Of a stretch of 64,000 nucleotides of DNA, positions 41,803 to 51,075 are shown piece after piece. Below the pieces are notes generated by a model that saw only the letters and a program-made list of their open reading frames with translations, was not told the DNA's origin and did not search any database. Each line of letters begins with the position of its first letter. The stretch's first letter is position 1. The stretch is from assembly GCF_949769255.1 (NCBI RefSeq), contig NZ_OX458329.1:1054001-1118000 (forward strand). The letters are read 5' to 3'. The DNA comes from Mobiluncus massiliensis. Its GTDB lineage: Bacteria > Actinomycetota > Actinomycetes > Actinomycetales > Actinomycetaceae. A program made the translations under genes and the position numbers.

Positions 41803-42567
41803 TTAGGCAGCCGTCGGAGCCACCAGGTACTTGTCATAGCCCTCAGCTTCGAGTTCGTCTGCCAGTTCGGGACCGCCTTCTTTGCTGATGCGCCCGTCCA
41901 CGAAAACATGAACAAAATCGGGGTGGACGTAACGCAAAATCCGGGAATAGTGGGTAATCAGCAGGATTCCAGTATTGGCGGCCTCATGAACCCGGTTGAT
42001 ACCTTCGGAAACAACCTTGAGAGCGTCAATATCCAAGCCGGAATCCGTTTCGTCCAAAATCGCGAACTGCGGCGCCAGCAGCTGCATCTGCAGGATTTCC
42101 AGGCGTTTCTTTTCCCCGCCGGAAAAACCTGCATTCAGATCCCGGCTGGCAAACTCTTTCTCCATCTTAAAGTCGTCAAAAGCCCCGTTGACTTCTTTCA
42201 TCCATTGACGCAGCGACGGAGCTTGTCCCGCCACCGAAGTTTTTGCGGTGCGCAAGAAGTTCGACACGCTCACCCCGGGGACCTCGACCGGGTACTGCAT
42301 CGCCAGGAACAACCCCGCCCGAGCGCGCTCGTCCACACTCATCTCCAGAATGTTCTTGCCGTCCAGCAGGGCTTCACCGCCAGTGACCTCATACTTCGGG
42401 TGTCCCGCCAGGACATAGCTCAGAGTCGATTTGCCCGAACCATTGGGTCCCATAATGGCGTGTACTTCGCCGGAGTTTATGGTCAGGTTTACACCTTTCA
42501 AAATCTTTTTCGGCCCTTCCGGGGTCTCCACCTGGGCTTTGAGGTTCTTTACTTCCAACACTGACAC
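41803..42567 (-). CDS. sufC: SufC ATPase
   Basis: A 254-residue ABC-type ATPase that drives cluster assembly on SufBD. Walker A GPNGSGKST, signature FSGGEKKRLEILQM, Walker B FAILDETDSGLD, and ITHYSRIL with the switch His are intact. The start is GTG 42567 (VSVLEVKNLKAQVETPEG) after AGGAGAAAACA; the longer open frame upstream only overlaps the ferredoxin gene in another frame. Located 65 bases after the ferredoxin gene. Confidence 0.95.
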   Translation of the reverse strand: MSVLEVKNLKAQVETPEGPKKILKGVNLTINSGEVHAIMGPNGSGKSTLSYVLAGHPKYEVTGGEALLDGKNILEMSVDERARAGLFLAMQYPVEVPGVSVSNFLRTAKTSVAGQAPSLRQWMKEVNGAFDDFKMEKEFASRDLNAGFSGGEKKRLEILQMQLLAPQFAILDETDSGLDIDALKVVSEGINRVHEAANTGILLITHYSRILRYVHPDFVHVFVDGRISKEGGPELADELEAEGYDKYLVAPTAA

Positions 42568-42632
42568 TGTTTTCTCCTGTTTCCTTTTTCCATTCCCAGC
42601 AGTTCGGCAAACTTCGTGCCGAACGGGCTTTG

Positions 42633-42944
42633 CTATGCTTCCACATCCACCGCTACGGAACCGTCGGCAATTTGGACGGGGTAAATCTTGAGGGGGTCGT
42701 GCGCCGGCGACTGCGGCGCGCCGGTTTCCAAATCGAACTGCGCCCCGTGCGCAACACATTCCACGCAACCGTCCTCAATAATGCCGTCCACCATAGAGAA
42801 TCCGGCGTGAGGACATTCCTTTGCCATGGCATGGAAATCTCCCTCATCGCTGCGCAAAACCACGATTTCGGTGTCTCCCACAGTAAATTCTTTGCCGGTT
42901 CCCGGCTCAATTTCATCGATACTGGCAACTTTGATAAAACTCAT
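42633..42944 (-). CDS. Rieske-type ferredoxin of the SUF operon
   Basis: A 103-residue Rieske [2Fe-2S] protein with the ligands C-x-H in ECPHAGFSM and C-x-x-H in CVAHGAQFDL. It resembles the ferredoxin subunits of dioxygenases but, as in many actinobacteria, sits between sufD and sufC, so it may supply electrons for cluster assembly or serve as a cluster carrier. The four ligands are intact. It overlaps sufD by 4 bases (ATGA). Confidence 0.92.
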   Translation of the reverse strand: MSFIKVASIDEIEPGTGKEFTVGDTEIVVLRSDEGDFHAMAKECPHAGFSMVDGIIEDGCVECVAHGAQFDLETGAPQSPAHDPLKIYPVQIADGSVAVDVEA

Positions 42945-44110
42945 TGCAAACTCCCTACACTAAGGTGACTATCTACGGTTTCCAATACATAGTCAGTCAG
43001 TTCCGGTATTTCTAGCATATTCAATAGTTCCGCATAGAACGCGCGCACCACCAGTCGTTTGGCGTTGACTGCATCGATACCACGGCTTTGCAGATAGAAC
43101 AGCTGTTCATCATCAAATCTGCCGGTCGCCGAGGCATGTCCAGCGCCTTCGATTTCACCATTGTGAATCTCTAGGTTCGGCACGGAATCCACGCGAGGCC
43201 CTTTGCCCAGCACCAGGTTTCGGTTCAGTTCGTAGGAATCCGTCCCGAAAGCCTGCGGCCCGATACCGACGTCACCAATCCACACGGCGCGTGCCTCCTG
43301 GCCTTGCAAAGCACCCTTATAGGTCACTCGAGATTTCGATTTTTGCCCGGTGTGCTTGATAAACAGCCGGTGTTCCTGATGCTTTCCCGCGTTGGTAAAG
43401 TACAGCCCCAGCAGGTTCAAGTCGCTGCGTTCGGCGGGGAGATTCACTCCCATCGCGATGCGAACTGAATCGCCTCCCAAGGTGACGTTGGCATGCTTGA
43501 CACTGGCATTCTGACCCAAAGTCATCTGTTGGGTCGCCATATGCACCGCGGTGTCATCCCAGGCCTGCAGGCTGACTACGTCCAGTTTCGCGCCCGGCTC
43601 CGCTTTCACTTCCAACGTCTCATTCAGACAACCACCACCGCGATGACGCAGCAAGATGGTAGCTTGAGACGCTTTATCCGCATGTATCCGCACGTGACCG
43701 ACCGTATCTGGCCCCTCAGCGGTAACGTCAATCCAGACCGGTCGACTCACCGCGCCGGTAACCGCTACATCCAGGGTCTGGGAAATATTATTCCAGCCAA
43801 CCACTCCAGCACGGTCGAAAGGGGCTCCAGCCAGCGGCGACAACCCCGCCACCGCGGACAGTTTCAAAGTCAGATCCGCCTCGGGTTGGACTGGTTCGTC
43901 GGTACGCAAAGCCACACCGTCCACCGCAAACTTGGCGCTACCGCCCTGGAGAGAGTCTTCCAGCAAACTGGAGAACCGCGATAACGGGGTGAAGCGCCAG
44001 GCTTCTTCCTTACCCGTAGGCATCGGAAAATCCCCTACGGAAGTAGAGGTCAGTCGGGTTGGGGTCGGAGCGGCCAGCGCACCGCCTGTTGGCACAGTTA
44101 CTTCAGTCAT
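42941..44110 (-). CDS. sufD: SufD scaffold subunit
   Basis: A 389-residue beta-helix protein forming the SufBC2D scaffold with SufB. The C-terminal core shows the SufBD family blocks ARAVWIGDVGIGP, IEGAGHASATGRFDDEQLFYLQ (read as GAGHASATGRFDDEQLFYL) and SRGIDAVNAKRLVVRAFYAE; GHA-containing GAGHASAT carries the His conserved at the SufB-SufD interface. It begins directly at the sufB stop (TAAATG) and overlaps the ferredoxin gene. Confidence 0.94.
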   Translation of the reverse strand: MTEVTVPTGGALAAPTPTRLTSTSVGDFPMPTGKEEAWRFTPLSRFSSLLEDSLQGGSAKFAVDGVALRTDEPVQPEADLTLKLSAVAGLSPLAGAPFDRAGVVGWNNISQTLDVAVTGAVSRPVWIDVTAEGPDTVGHVRIHADKASQATILLRHRGGGCLNETLEVKAEPGAKLDVVSLQAWDDTAVHMATQQMTLGQNASVKHANVTLGGDSVRIAMGVNLPAERSDLNLLGLYFTNAGKHQEHRLFIKHTGQKSKSRVTYKGALQGQEARAVWIGDVGIGPQAFGTDSYELNRNLVLGKGPRVDSVPNLEIHNGEIEGAGHASATGRFDDEQLFYLQSRGIDAVNAKRLVVRAFYAELLNMLEIPELTDYVLETVDSHLSVGSLQ

Positions 44111-45556
44111 TTAGCCCACCGACCCTTCCATCTGCAGTTCGATTAGTCGATTCAGTTCCAAGGCGTATTCCATTGGAAGCTCCTTGGCGATAGGCTCAAC
44201 GAAACCGCGTACGATGGTCGCCATCGCTTCCGTTTCGGTGAGCCCCCGGCTCATCAGGTAGAACAGTTGTTCCTCGGACACTTTGGAAACGGTTGCCTCG
44301 TGACCCATTTCGACCTCGTCATTGCGCACGTCCACATAAGGATAGGTGTCGGAGCGCGAAATGGTATCAACCAGCAGGGCGTCGCACAGCACGTTGGACT
44401 TGGAACCGGTGGCGTTCTCGGCAATGTCGACCAAGCCTCGGTATGAGGAACGTCCGCCTTGCCGGGAGATGGATTTGCTGACAATGTGCGAAGAGGTGTG
44501 CGGGGCCCGGTGCAGCATTTTTGCGCCGGTGTCCTGATGCTGTCCCTTGCCGGCAAAAGCAATGGACAATGTCTCGCCGTGGGCGTGCTCGCCCAGCAGG
44601 TATACCGAGGGGTACTTCATGTTGATGCGCGAGCCGATGTTGCCGTCAATCCATTCCATCGTGGCGCCTTCCTCGCAGAAGGCACGTTGGGTCACCAGGT
44701 TCAACACGTTATTCGACCAGTTTTGGATGGTCGTGTAACGCACCCGGGCGTTCTTTTTCACAAAGATTTCCACGATGGCGGCGTGCAGGGAATCCGACTG
44801 GTAAATCGGGGCGGTGCAGCCTTCCACATAGTGCACGTAGGAGTCTTCATCAGCAATGATTAGGGTTCGTTCAAACTGACCCATGCTCTCCGTGTTGATG
44901 CGGAAGTAGGCCTGCAGGGGAACCGTACACTGCACTCCCTTGGGAACGTAGATAAACGAACCACCGGACCACACCGCCGTGTTAAGCGCGGCAAACTTGT
45001 TGTCCCCCGCCGGTACCGCCCGCCCAAAGTATTCCTGGAACAGCTCGGGGTATTCTTTCAACCCCGTATCGGTGTCAAGGAAGATGACGCCCTGTTTCTC
45101 GAGGTCTTCGCGGATCTGGTGATAGACGACTTCCGATTCGTACTGGGCTGCCACCCCGTCCACCAGGCGTTGCCGTTCCGCTTCGGGAATTCCCAGACGG
45201 TCATAGGTCTGTTTGATGTCCTCGGGCAGGTCGTCCCAGGATTGAGCGACCTGATCGGCAGCCCGCACGAAGTACTTAAACTCGTCAAAGTCCAGGAACT
45301 GCAAATCGGGACCCCAGTGCGGAATGGGTTTGCGCTGAAAAATCTTGAGGGCTTTCAACCTCAGTTTCAGCATCCATTCCGGCTCATCTTTCATCTCGGA
45401 GATGTAGCGCACCACGTCCTCATCCAAGCCGCGTTTCGCGGCTTGTCCGGCGGCATCGGAATCGTGCCAGCCGAATTCGTACTTATCGGAAATAGACTCG
45501 ATAATCTCATCATCCGCGCGCTTTTTCTGATCTGACTCAGTCAGAGCATCGCTCAT
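44111..45556 (-). CDS. sufB: SufB scaffold subunit
   Basis: A 481-residue main scaffold of the SUF machine, on which the Fe-S cluster forms. Conserved blocks include FEWHDSD-like N-terminal [41 protein letters not shown] with the conserved Cys, [14 protein letters not shown], and the C-terminal [13 protein letters not shown] [22 protein letters not shown] behind GAAAGGATAGAG. First structural gene after sufR, 90 bases away. Length is the family norm. Confidence 0.96.
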   Translation of the reverse strand: MSDALTESDQKKRADDEIIESISDKYEFGWHDSDAAGQAAKRGLDEDVVRYISEMKDEPEWMLKLRLKALKIFQRKPIPHWGPDLQFLDFDEFKYFVRAADQVAQSWDDLPEDIKQTYDRLGIPEAERQRLVDGVAAQYESEVVYHQIREDLEKQGVIFLDTDTGLKEYPELFQEYFGRAVPAGDNKFAALNTAVWSGGSFIYVPKGVQCTVPLQAYFRINTESMGQFERTLIIADEDSYVHYVEGCTAPIYQSDSLHAAIVEIFVKKNARVRYTTIQNWSNNVLNLVTQRAFCEEGATMEWIDGNIGSRINMKYPSVYLLGEHAHGETLSIAFAGKGQHQDTGAKMLHRAPHTSSHIVSKSISRQGGRSSYRGLVDIAENATGSKSNVLCDALLVDTISRSDTYPYVDVRNDEVEMGHEATVSKVSEEQLFYLMSRGLTETEAMATIVRGFVEPIAKELPMEYALELNRLIELQMEGSVG

Positions 45557-45646
45557 CTCTATCCTTTCATTTGAGGTTTTCTCTAAGTCTAGGCAGCCCG
45601 GTCGGGTCCTGATTTTTAGAAGTCGCCGGGAGACTGTCTCACTGAT

Positions 45647-46363
45647 TTATTCCCCCCGACTCCGCTTCCCTCCGTTCAACACATTAATGCTGTTCAGAGC
45701 CCCATTTTTGCGCAAGGTTAGCGGCACACAGGTGGTGCAGGCATGGTCCCCCTCCGCAAGGGTGGCGAGGCGCTGCACATGGGTATCGAGCAACCGGGAG
45801 AAGGCTTGGGTTTCTGCCTCACACAGCTTTGGATAGGACTTGGCGACGTCCTGTACCGGGCAGGATCCTTGACACAGCTGCAGTGCCAGCCCGTGCGCGG
45901 TTTGTCGAACGGTTGCCGCGTAACCGTCCTGTGCCAGCGCATCCGCCAAGGCCACGACCCGGGCTTGCGGGTCGTCTCCGGCGGCGTGAACCACCGGAGC
46001 ATAGCGGCGTTCGACCTCTCGCGAATGCCGATTAGCAAAGTCTTCAATAGCTTGGTCGCCGGCAACCTGCTGCAGGTAGTCCAGCGCCTTATTTGCCATC
46101 TGCGAGTATCCATCCGGCAGCGTGGCGCGTCCGGCGTCAGTCGCCACATAGTGACGTGCCGGACGCCCGCGGCCGCGAATCTTGCCGGTCGACTCGAGGT
46201 TCTCAATCTGCCCACTCTCCTCTAGATAGATGAGGTGGCGACGAACCGCCGCTGGGGTAAGTTTGAGGATGTTAGCCAAGACAGAAGCAGTAATGGGACC
46301 CTTTTCAATGATGAGGTCCAGAACGACTTGACGGGTGCCCTGATCATCCACGATTGCTGGCAT
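45647..46363 (-). CDS. sufR: SufR iron-sulfur-sensing repressor
   Basis: A 238-residue transcription factor with an N-terminal winged helix (RQVVLDLIIEKGPITASVLA, then LTPAAVRRHLIYLEESG) and a C-terminal cluster-binding domain. Likely cluster ligands are Cys in LCQGSCPVQDV, KLCEAE and HACTTCVPL. With its Fe-S cluster SufR represses the suf operon; on cluster loss it lets it be transcribed. First gene of the operon, so probably autoregulated: an inverted repeat lies 51 bases upstream (46414-46435). Start ATG behind GGGGGAGCGGG. Confidence 0.94.
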   Translation of the reverse strand: MPAIVDDQGTRQVVLDLIIEKGPITASVLANILKLTPAAVRRHLIYLEESGQIENLESTGKIRGRGRPARHYVATDAGRATLPDGYSQMANKALDYLQQVAGDQAIEDFANRHSREVERRYAPVVHAAGDDPQARVVALADALAQDGYAATVRQTAHGLALQLCQGSCPVQDVAKSYPKLCEAETQAFSRLLDTHVQRLATLAEGDHACTTCVPLTLRKNGALNSINVLNGGKRSRGE

Positions 46364-46413
46364 CCCGCTCCCCCTTCGTTAAAATCTTTACATCAACGAT
46401 GACTTTCCTAAAT

Positions 46414-46435
46414 CTAGCATATTTTCCCAAGCTAG
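46414..46435. promoter_or_regulatory. candidate SufR operator at the suf promoter
   Basis: An inverted repeat, CTAGC-N12-GCTAG, centred about 60 bases before sufR. On the minus strand the right half contains TATGCT, a plausible -10, so a bound repressor would block the promoter. No other palindrome is seen in the 224-base gap before sufR. Confidence 0.45.
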
Positions 46436-46521
46436 TCATTGCTTAAAACCTGCCAAAATAAGCCAAACTGCGGTTTTACTGGGAAAATTTGCGCAACATC
46501 AGTGTGCCAAAAATCAGTTTG

Positions 46522-46551
46522 CAGCCGGGCCGATGCAGCGGCGGCCGGCTG
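46522..46551 (-). terminator. terminator after the Nudix gene
   Basis: CAGCCGG/CCGGCTG stem with a 16-base loop that is itself GC-rich, followed on the minus strand by CAAACTGATTTTTGG. It lies 37 bases past the Nudix stop and ends the long operon. Confidence 0.6.
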
Positions 46552-46587
46552 AAACGCCAGCGACTTCTAAACGGGTTGAGGGCGAAT

Positions 46588-47268
46588 CTATTCCGAAGAG
46601 GTTTTCCGAAACCACGGGGCTGACACCGGACGCAAAGACACCGAGGAAACGCCGGGCAACCCCAGAGCCAGCGCAGTAGCCAGAACCCCGACGACCGCGG
46701 AAGGATTGTGCATCTGTCCCGCAAAAATCGCCGCCACCGCCTGTCGCAACCCTACCCAGCGCCGCGCCATAAACGCTTCTTCGGCTTCGCGCTGAAAACT
46801 GCGCTCCGAGGCAGGAATCAGGGTCAAATCGCGAGCCAAGTACACCCGCAGAGCTTCGGAAGACCCGCCCGGCGTGGTGAAATAATCCACCAGCACGTCC
46901 CAGCGAGTAGCTTTCAAGTCGGCTTCCTCCTCCAGCTCCCGCTGCGCCGCACGCAGCGGATCCTCCCCGGCAATGTCCAACAATCCCGCGGGAATCTCCC
47001 ACAAGGTCGCGCCCACCGGGTGACGGTATTGGCTGATTAGCAGCACCTCCGGTTCCCCCGAAGCGCTGGCCTCACCTTCTCGCAGCGGAACGATGGCGAC
47101 CGCCCCCGGATGCTTCACAAAATCTCGTGTTGCCACCCCATCGCCATAGCGAACCCGTTCAGTGAGCATGGAAAAAACTTTGCCCTTAAACACTTCCAGA
47201 GAATCCACCACGGGAAATTCAGTTCGTTCATCCTCCGGTGATTCCAAGCACGGTGGGGTATCGCTCAT
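46588..47268 (-). CDS. Nudix hydrolase, ADP-ribose pyrophosphatase type
   Basis: A 226-residue Nudix protein; the box is GEDPLRAAQRELEEEADL, with the REL-x-EE core intact and Asp in place of the last Gly, as in many ADP-ribose pyrophosphatases. ISQYRHPVGATLWEIPAGLLD is the usual segment before the box, and PGGSSEALRVYLARDL follows. It likely hydrolyses ADP-ribose or related nucleotide sugars. It overlaps the upstream glycosyltransferase by 4 bases; the equivalent gene follows steB and pyrG in mycobacteria. Confidence 0.92.
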   Translation of the reverse strand: MSDTPPCLESPEDERTEFPVVDSLEVFKGKVFSMLTERVRYGDGVATRDFVKHPGAVAIVPLREGEASASGEPEVLLISQYRHPVGATLWEIPAGLLDIAGEDPLRAAQRELEEEADLKATRWDVLVDYFTTPGGSSEALRVYLARDLTLIPASERSFQREAEEAFMARRWVGLRQAVAAIFAGQMHNPSAVVGVLATALALGLPGVSSVSLRPVSAPWFRKTSSE

Positions 47269-48524
47269 TTTTGTTCTCCTGTTTGTGGTATCTGGCTACT
47301 CTTAGTTGTTATCTGGTTTTGCCCTGCCAGGGAGCGCCGATAGAATCCCAGCCATTCGCTGGCGACCTGGTCAGTGGTCGGCCAGGTGGCGGCGCGATGC
47401 CGGGCGGACTCCTGTTTTTCGTACCATATGCTGGGGTTGGCCAGTAGTTTCGTGATGGCTTGAGCTGTCGCCTCGGCATCGTCTGTATCCACCACGAGGC
47501 TGCCGATTCCGAGTTCCGGATCGTGGGACTGTCCCGCGGTTTGTTCCCCTCCGAGCAGGTTCTCACCCTGTTGACTGTCCATCGCTACCCCCGCAGGCAG
47601 CAAGATGTCTCGCAATTTCCCGACCGGGGCAGCCACAATCGGCAGCCCCAAGCTCATGGCTTCTTGGGCGATGAAACCCCGCGACTCCCATTCAGAAGTA
47701 ATGACCAATACACTCGCGGCTTGTAACCAGGTGTCCAGGGACTTGCGCCACCCCAGGAAAGAGACCTGCGCATCGCTTCCGTAGGAGCGCAGACCCGCTA
47801 GCAGTTGGGGATCTCCATCCCCGATAACCACCCCGGTGGCTGGATAAGTCACCCGCTGCATAGCACGAACAAACCGGTCAAAACGTTTCTCTTGCTCGAT
47901 CGGACCAATCCCCAGCACCAGTTGGCCACGGTTGCGCAGCCGTTCCGCGGCCGCCAGCTTGGCCCAGTTGCCCACCCGCTCCTTACGATTGAGCATTCCG
48001 GTTTGCAAGAGTTTCTCGACCCTGGGGCTGACCAGGAAAGATACCGCTGAGTCGGTATCTGCCGATGATTGTCGGTCAATCTTTGCGGTCAGGCGCAGCG
48101 ACGAGCCCGAAATGAGCGAAGCCCGGTTATCCATCCACCGAAAGAGCAGCTGGCGCCAGAACGTATCGCGGCGTTCGTCGTTCAGTTCGTACAGCGATAC
48201 TAAAAGCGGCGGAGTATTGGGGATAAACATGGTCAGTACCAGGACATACAGCGCCGCTTTCAGCCCGTGAACGTGAATGACATCAGAGTCCTTGAACACG
48301 TCTCGTGCCCGGCGCAACCGCCGCAAATTCGTACCCATCAGGAACAGTCTGCGCGGTTTCACAATCCACAGCGGCAGAACATTCTTGAGACGATACAGCT
48401 TGGCGCTGGTGGGTTCGGCAATAATCTGAACATCGTGGCCTTTCGCCGCCAAAGTGCTCGATAGCGATGCTACGAAAGTTCCCATCGAGTGCGAGGCTTT
48501 GCCCATCACCATGGTTATTTTCAC
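47265..48524 (-). CDS. GT4-type glycosyltransferase
   Basis: A 419-residue GT-B glycosyltransferase. The N-terminal acceptor domain starts KITMVMGKASHSMGTFVASL and includes DSDVIHVHGLKAALYVL; the C-terminal donor domain has GIGPIEQEKRFDRFVRAMQR, VVIGDGDPQLLAGL, FLGWRKSLDTWLQAASVLVI and the E-x7-E-type SEWESRGFIAQEAMSLGLP. Cytoplasmic, probably membrane-associated. GTG start overlapping the murJ stop (GTGA), so translation is coupled to the lipid II flippase and an envelope glycan role is likely; acceptor unknown. Confidence 0.88.
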   Translation of the reverse strand: MKITMVMGKASHSMGTFVASLSSTLAAKGHDVQIIAEPTSAKLYRLKNVLPLWIVKPRRLFLMGTNLRRLRRARDVFKDSDVIHVHGLKAALYVLVLTMFIPNTPPLLVSLYELNDERRDTFWRQLLFRWMDNRASLISGSSLRLTAKIDRQSSADTDSAVSFLVSPRVEKLLQTGMLNRKERVGNWAKLAAAERLRNRGQLVLGIGPIEQEKRFDRFVRAMQRVTYPATGVVIGDGDPQLLAGLRSYGSDAQVSFLGWRKSLDTWLQAASVLVITSEWESRGFIAQEAMSLGLPIVAAPVGKLRDILLPAGVAMDSQQGENLLGGEQTAGQSHDPELGIGSLVVDTDDAEATAQAITKLLANPSIWYEKQESARHRAATWPTTDQVASEWLGFYRRSLAGQNQITTKSSQIPQTGEQK

Positions 48525-50248
48525 GATTCGCCTTCTTCCAAACGTTCTGTTTCAGGTTCTGCCGGGAAAGGATTCTGCGGGGGTAGGTTTTTCCCAAGGT
48601 TCTCAGTTGTTTCAACAGTTTCGGGAGCACGGCGGGCCGCGCGGGTTTGTTTCCAAAACGGCGTGGCAATGATTTTCAATCCCGGCAAGGCGCAGGCTAC
48701 TGTTACCAGACCAGCCCCGAGAGTCGCCCACAGCACCCCCAGAGGCAGATCTAGGGCAGTGATGCCCGCATACGCTAGACGTCCCAAGACTCCACCCAGA
48801 GCTGCTCCCGGAACAGCAATCAACAGGGCTTTCAATACCTGAACCGGAGAGCCGACCTGGAGGCGACCCCACACAATCAGCAGGTAGACTCCAGCCGCGC
48901 TCATGCCCAAGGCATTGCCGACACCCAGAGCAATGAGCGTGGCGACGCCGTTACCGCGCGAAGGGGCCAAAACGAGAATCAGCAGCCACCCACTTACGGC
49001 GGCAATCCCCCACCCTAGCAGCGCTGCGAAAAAAGAATGCCGCGCCCGGTTGACGGCGATAAACACTCGTGACAGGTGATAGAGCAGGGCGTAGCCCACC
49101 AGGGCGGGAGCCATCGCCACGACCGCCATTTCCAGTCCCGGAATGGGACGGTTCCACGCAAAAATGGCTGCCATGCCGGGCGCCACCGCAATTAGACCAG
49201 CGACTCCCAACAGAGACAGACCGGCAATCAACGCGGTGGAACTGGTGGCCAACTCCCCCGCTTTTGCCGTCTGCCCGGCCGCAAAACGCCTGGTCATCAG
49301 GGGAAACACGACTGTCGCCACCGGGAAGGTGAACAGTGCGTAGGGCAGCAGGTAGATAGCTTGGGAATACTGAAAAACATTGATAGTGCCTTCCACCCCA
49401 CCCCACCGGGTCAGGAACAGCGTGGCGAGCATGTAACCCTGGGCAGCCAGCAGCGCTCCGATGCCGTAGGCTCCCAAAGCGAGGGCCTGACGAAATTTCT
49501 CCCGCGGCATTTTCCACACGAACTTGAGGCGCACCCCCACGTTCCAGACGGGAATAAAAAGCGGAACGCTCAGCACCAGCACCCCCGCGGTAGTTCCCCA
49601 AGCCAGGGCGGCGATAGCGGTGTATGCGGTCGGGTTGGAGCCACTGAGAGCGCCGTAGGCAGCATAAGCGACGATGGTGACAACGGAGGAAAACGCCGGC
49701 ATCAGGGCAGGCCACGCAAAACGGTGGTGGGCTTGCAGGATTCCCCCCAGCACCACAGCTATCCCATAGAGCGGAATCTGCAGCGCAAAAACCCGCAGGA
49801 AATACGCGGTCAGCGCATTTTGGGTAGTGATGTCGGAACCCACAGAAACGGGTAGCACCGTGGCGATGGGCTCGGCGGCCACGAAAACCAGCAAACCCAG
49901 TGGAACCAGCAGGGTCAATGTCCAGGTAAACAGCGCTGAGGCGAGACGGTTCACTTCGTCTTTCAGCGAGCCGGCAATGGCTTGAGCCAACAGGGGGATG
50001 GTGATGGAAGCCAACGCGCCCCCGACCACGACTTCAAAAATCACGTTGGGGATTTGGTTCGCCGAAGCGTAGGCGTTGCCGACTGTACCCGCTCCGACCC
50101 AGGTGGCTTGGGCCAGCCATCGGCCGAAACCGAAAATTCTGGAGATTAGCGTCATCACCGCTACGGTCCCGGCCGCCCCCGCTAAGGCCGCCACCGGGTT
50201 CGTGACAGTTTGCTCACGCTTGCTCAAATCGACTAACGCACCTTTCAA
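48521..50248 (-). CDS. murJ: MurJ/MviN-type lipid II flippase
   Basis: A 575-residue membrane protein of the MOP superfamily with about 14 helices, which flips lipid-linked peptidoglycan precursors. Family marks are VAVMTLISRIFGFGRWLAQA near the start, ASANQIPNVIFEVVVGGALA, and FQYSQAIYLLPYALFTFPVATVVFPL (read in parts). A charged tail of about 45 residues follows the last helix. Unlike mycobacterial MurJ there is no pseudokinase domain. The start is uncertain: TTG 50248 gives the longest frame but has no good ribosome-binding site. A second murJ near the origin, as in other actinobacteria, may exist outside the window, so this could be a paralogue with another lipid substrate. Confidence 0.88.
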   Translation of the reverse strand: MKGALVDLSKREQTVTNPVAALAGAAGTVAVMTLISRIFGFGRWLAQATWVGAGTVGNAYASANQIPNVIFEVVVGGALASITIPLLAQAIAGSLKDEVNRLASALFTWTLTLLVPLGLLVFVAAEPIATVLPVSVGSDITTQNALTAYFLRVFALQIPLYGIAVVLGGILQAHHRFAWPALMPAFSSVVTIVAYAAYGALSGSNPTAYTAIAALAWGTTAGVLVLSVPLFIPVWNVGVRLKFVWKMPREKFRQALALGAYGIGALLAAQGYMLATLFLTRWGGVEGTINVFQYSQAIYLLPYALFTFPVATVVFPLMTRRFAAGQTAKAGELATSSTALIAGLSLLGVAGLIAVAPGMAAIFAWNRPIPGLEMAVVAMAPALVGYALLYHLSRVFIAVNRARHSFFAALLGWGIAAVSGWLLILVLAPSRGNGVATLIALGVGNALGMSAAGVYLLIVWGRLQVGSPVQVLKALLIAVPGAALGGVLGRLAYAGITALDLPLGVLWATLGAGLVTVACALPGLKIIATPFWKQTRAARRAPETVETTENLGKNLPPQNPFPAEPETERLEEGES

Positions 50249-50283
50249 GCTGTTTTACGTAACGCGCCGTTTTCCCGCGGCCG

Positions 50284-51033
50284 CTATGCGGGCAGACGCC
50301 CCCAGTCGTCCCCGGCTTTCAACACCGGGTGGCTGTCGATGACTTTCGAGAAACTGATTTTTTCACTAGCCAAGGTTAGGGCGGCGATTGCAGCCAAGGT
50401 CACAAGGTTGGTGCGGATTGTTCTTCCTTGCGACCATGTGGCTCCCAAGGCCGCTCCCAACGCGTTGGCGCCCGTGTCGCCCAGCATGGTGACTTCGCGC
50501 AGGTCTAAAGGCAGGGCCGCGGCGATAACGGCACAGTTCGTTGCCGCCATACGCCGACGCGCGCAGTAGCATCCGCTGGGAGCGGGCAAAAAACCTGCTG
50601 CGCCCCCCAACAGCGCTACTTTGAGGGCTCGACCCGGTCTGAGATCCAGCAGATTAATCAGGTTTGCGCTTCCGGCAATGACTCCGGCCTGAATCATCCA
50701 GCCCCAAATATCGCGACGGGGTCGAGCTGCCACAGCTCCCGTAGCCATCAGGGCCAGCATTTTAACCAGGCCGGGACTTAACCGGCCCTCCTTCAAAGCC
50801 CCAATATGACCGTGCAAACCTTTCGTAGATTTATTGGTGGTGTCACTGTCTGACATGTCGTCAAAGAACCCCGCTGCACCACTGCCAGCTGCGGCCACGG
50901 CGACCCGCAACGCCGCACGATTACCCCGTCCCGAAATAATCTGAGCCACCGGCAACAGGACGCTGACCGCTGTCCCACCCCACAGGCTCACTTTCCGGCC
51001 GTGAAAATTCGTGCGCTGGAAGTTAATCTGCAT
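50284..51033 (-). CDS. MraY/WecA-like membrane protein (polyprenyl-phosphate transferase fold)
   Basis: A 249-residue protein with about 7 membrane helices. It keeps traces of the MraY/WecA superfamily: GFFDDMSDSDTT (the paired Asp site), SANLINLLDLRPGRALK (the N-x2-N-x-x-D region) and MLGDTGANALGAALGA (like the MGDxGS motif). The second cytoplasmic His-rich catalytic loop (HHPHEL) of true transferases is not seen, so it may be degenerate or act differently. ATG behind GGAAGGCGAGTT. Located between steB and murJ, where actinobacteria often carry such a gene; an envelope role is likely. Confidence 0.75.
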   Translation of the reverse strand: MQINFQRTNFHGRKVSLWGGTAVSVLLPVAQIISGRGNRAALRVAVAAAGSGAAGFFDDMSDSDTTNKSTKGLHGHIGALKEGRLSPGLVKMLALMATGAVAARPRRDIWGWMIQAGVIAGSANLINLLDLRPGRALKVALLGGAAGFLPAPSGCYCARRRMAATNCAVIAAALPLDLREVTMLGDTGANALGAALGATWSQGRTIRTNLVTLAAIAALTLASEKISFSKVIDSHPVLKAGDDWGRLPA

Positions 51034-51075
51034 AACTCGCCTTCCGGTTTAGTTCCTGGACTGCTTGACCTGTGC

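Noticed and set aside
42568..42768. N-terminal extension of sufC to a 321-residue protein
   Set aside because: The added part overlaps the Rieske ferredoxin gene in another frame and is not SufC-like; GTG 42567 has a good ribosome-binding site.
48951..49715. 254-residue minus-strand frame inside murJ
   Set aside because: It is out of frame with a clear membrane protein and is rich in Arg, Cys and His; no family resemblance.
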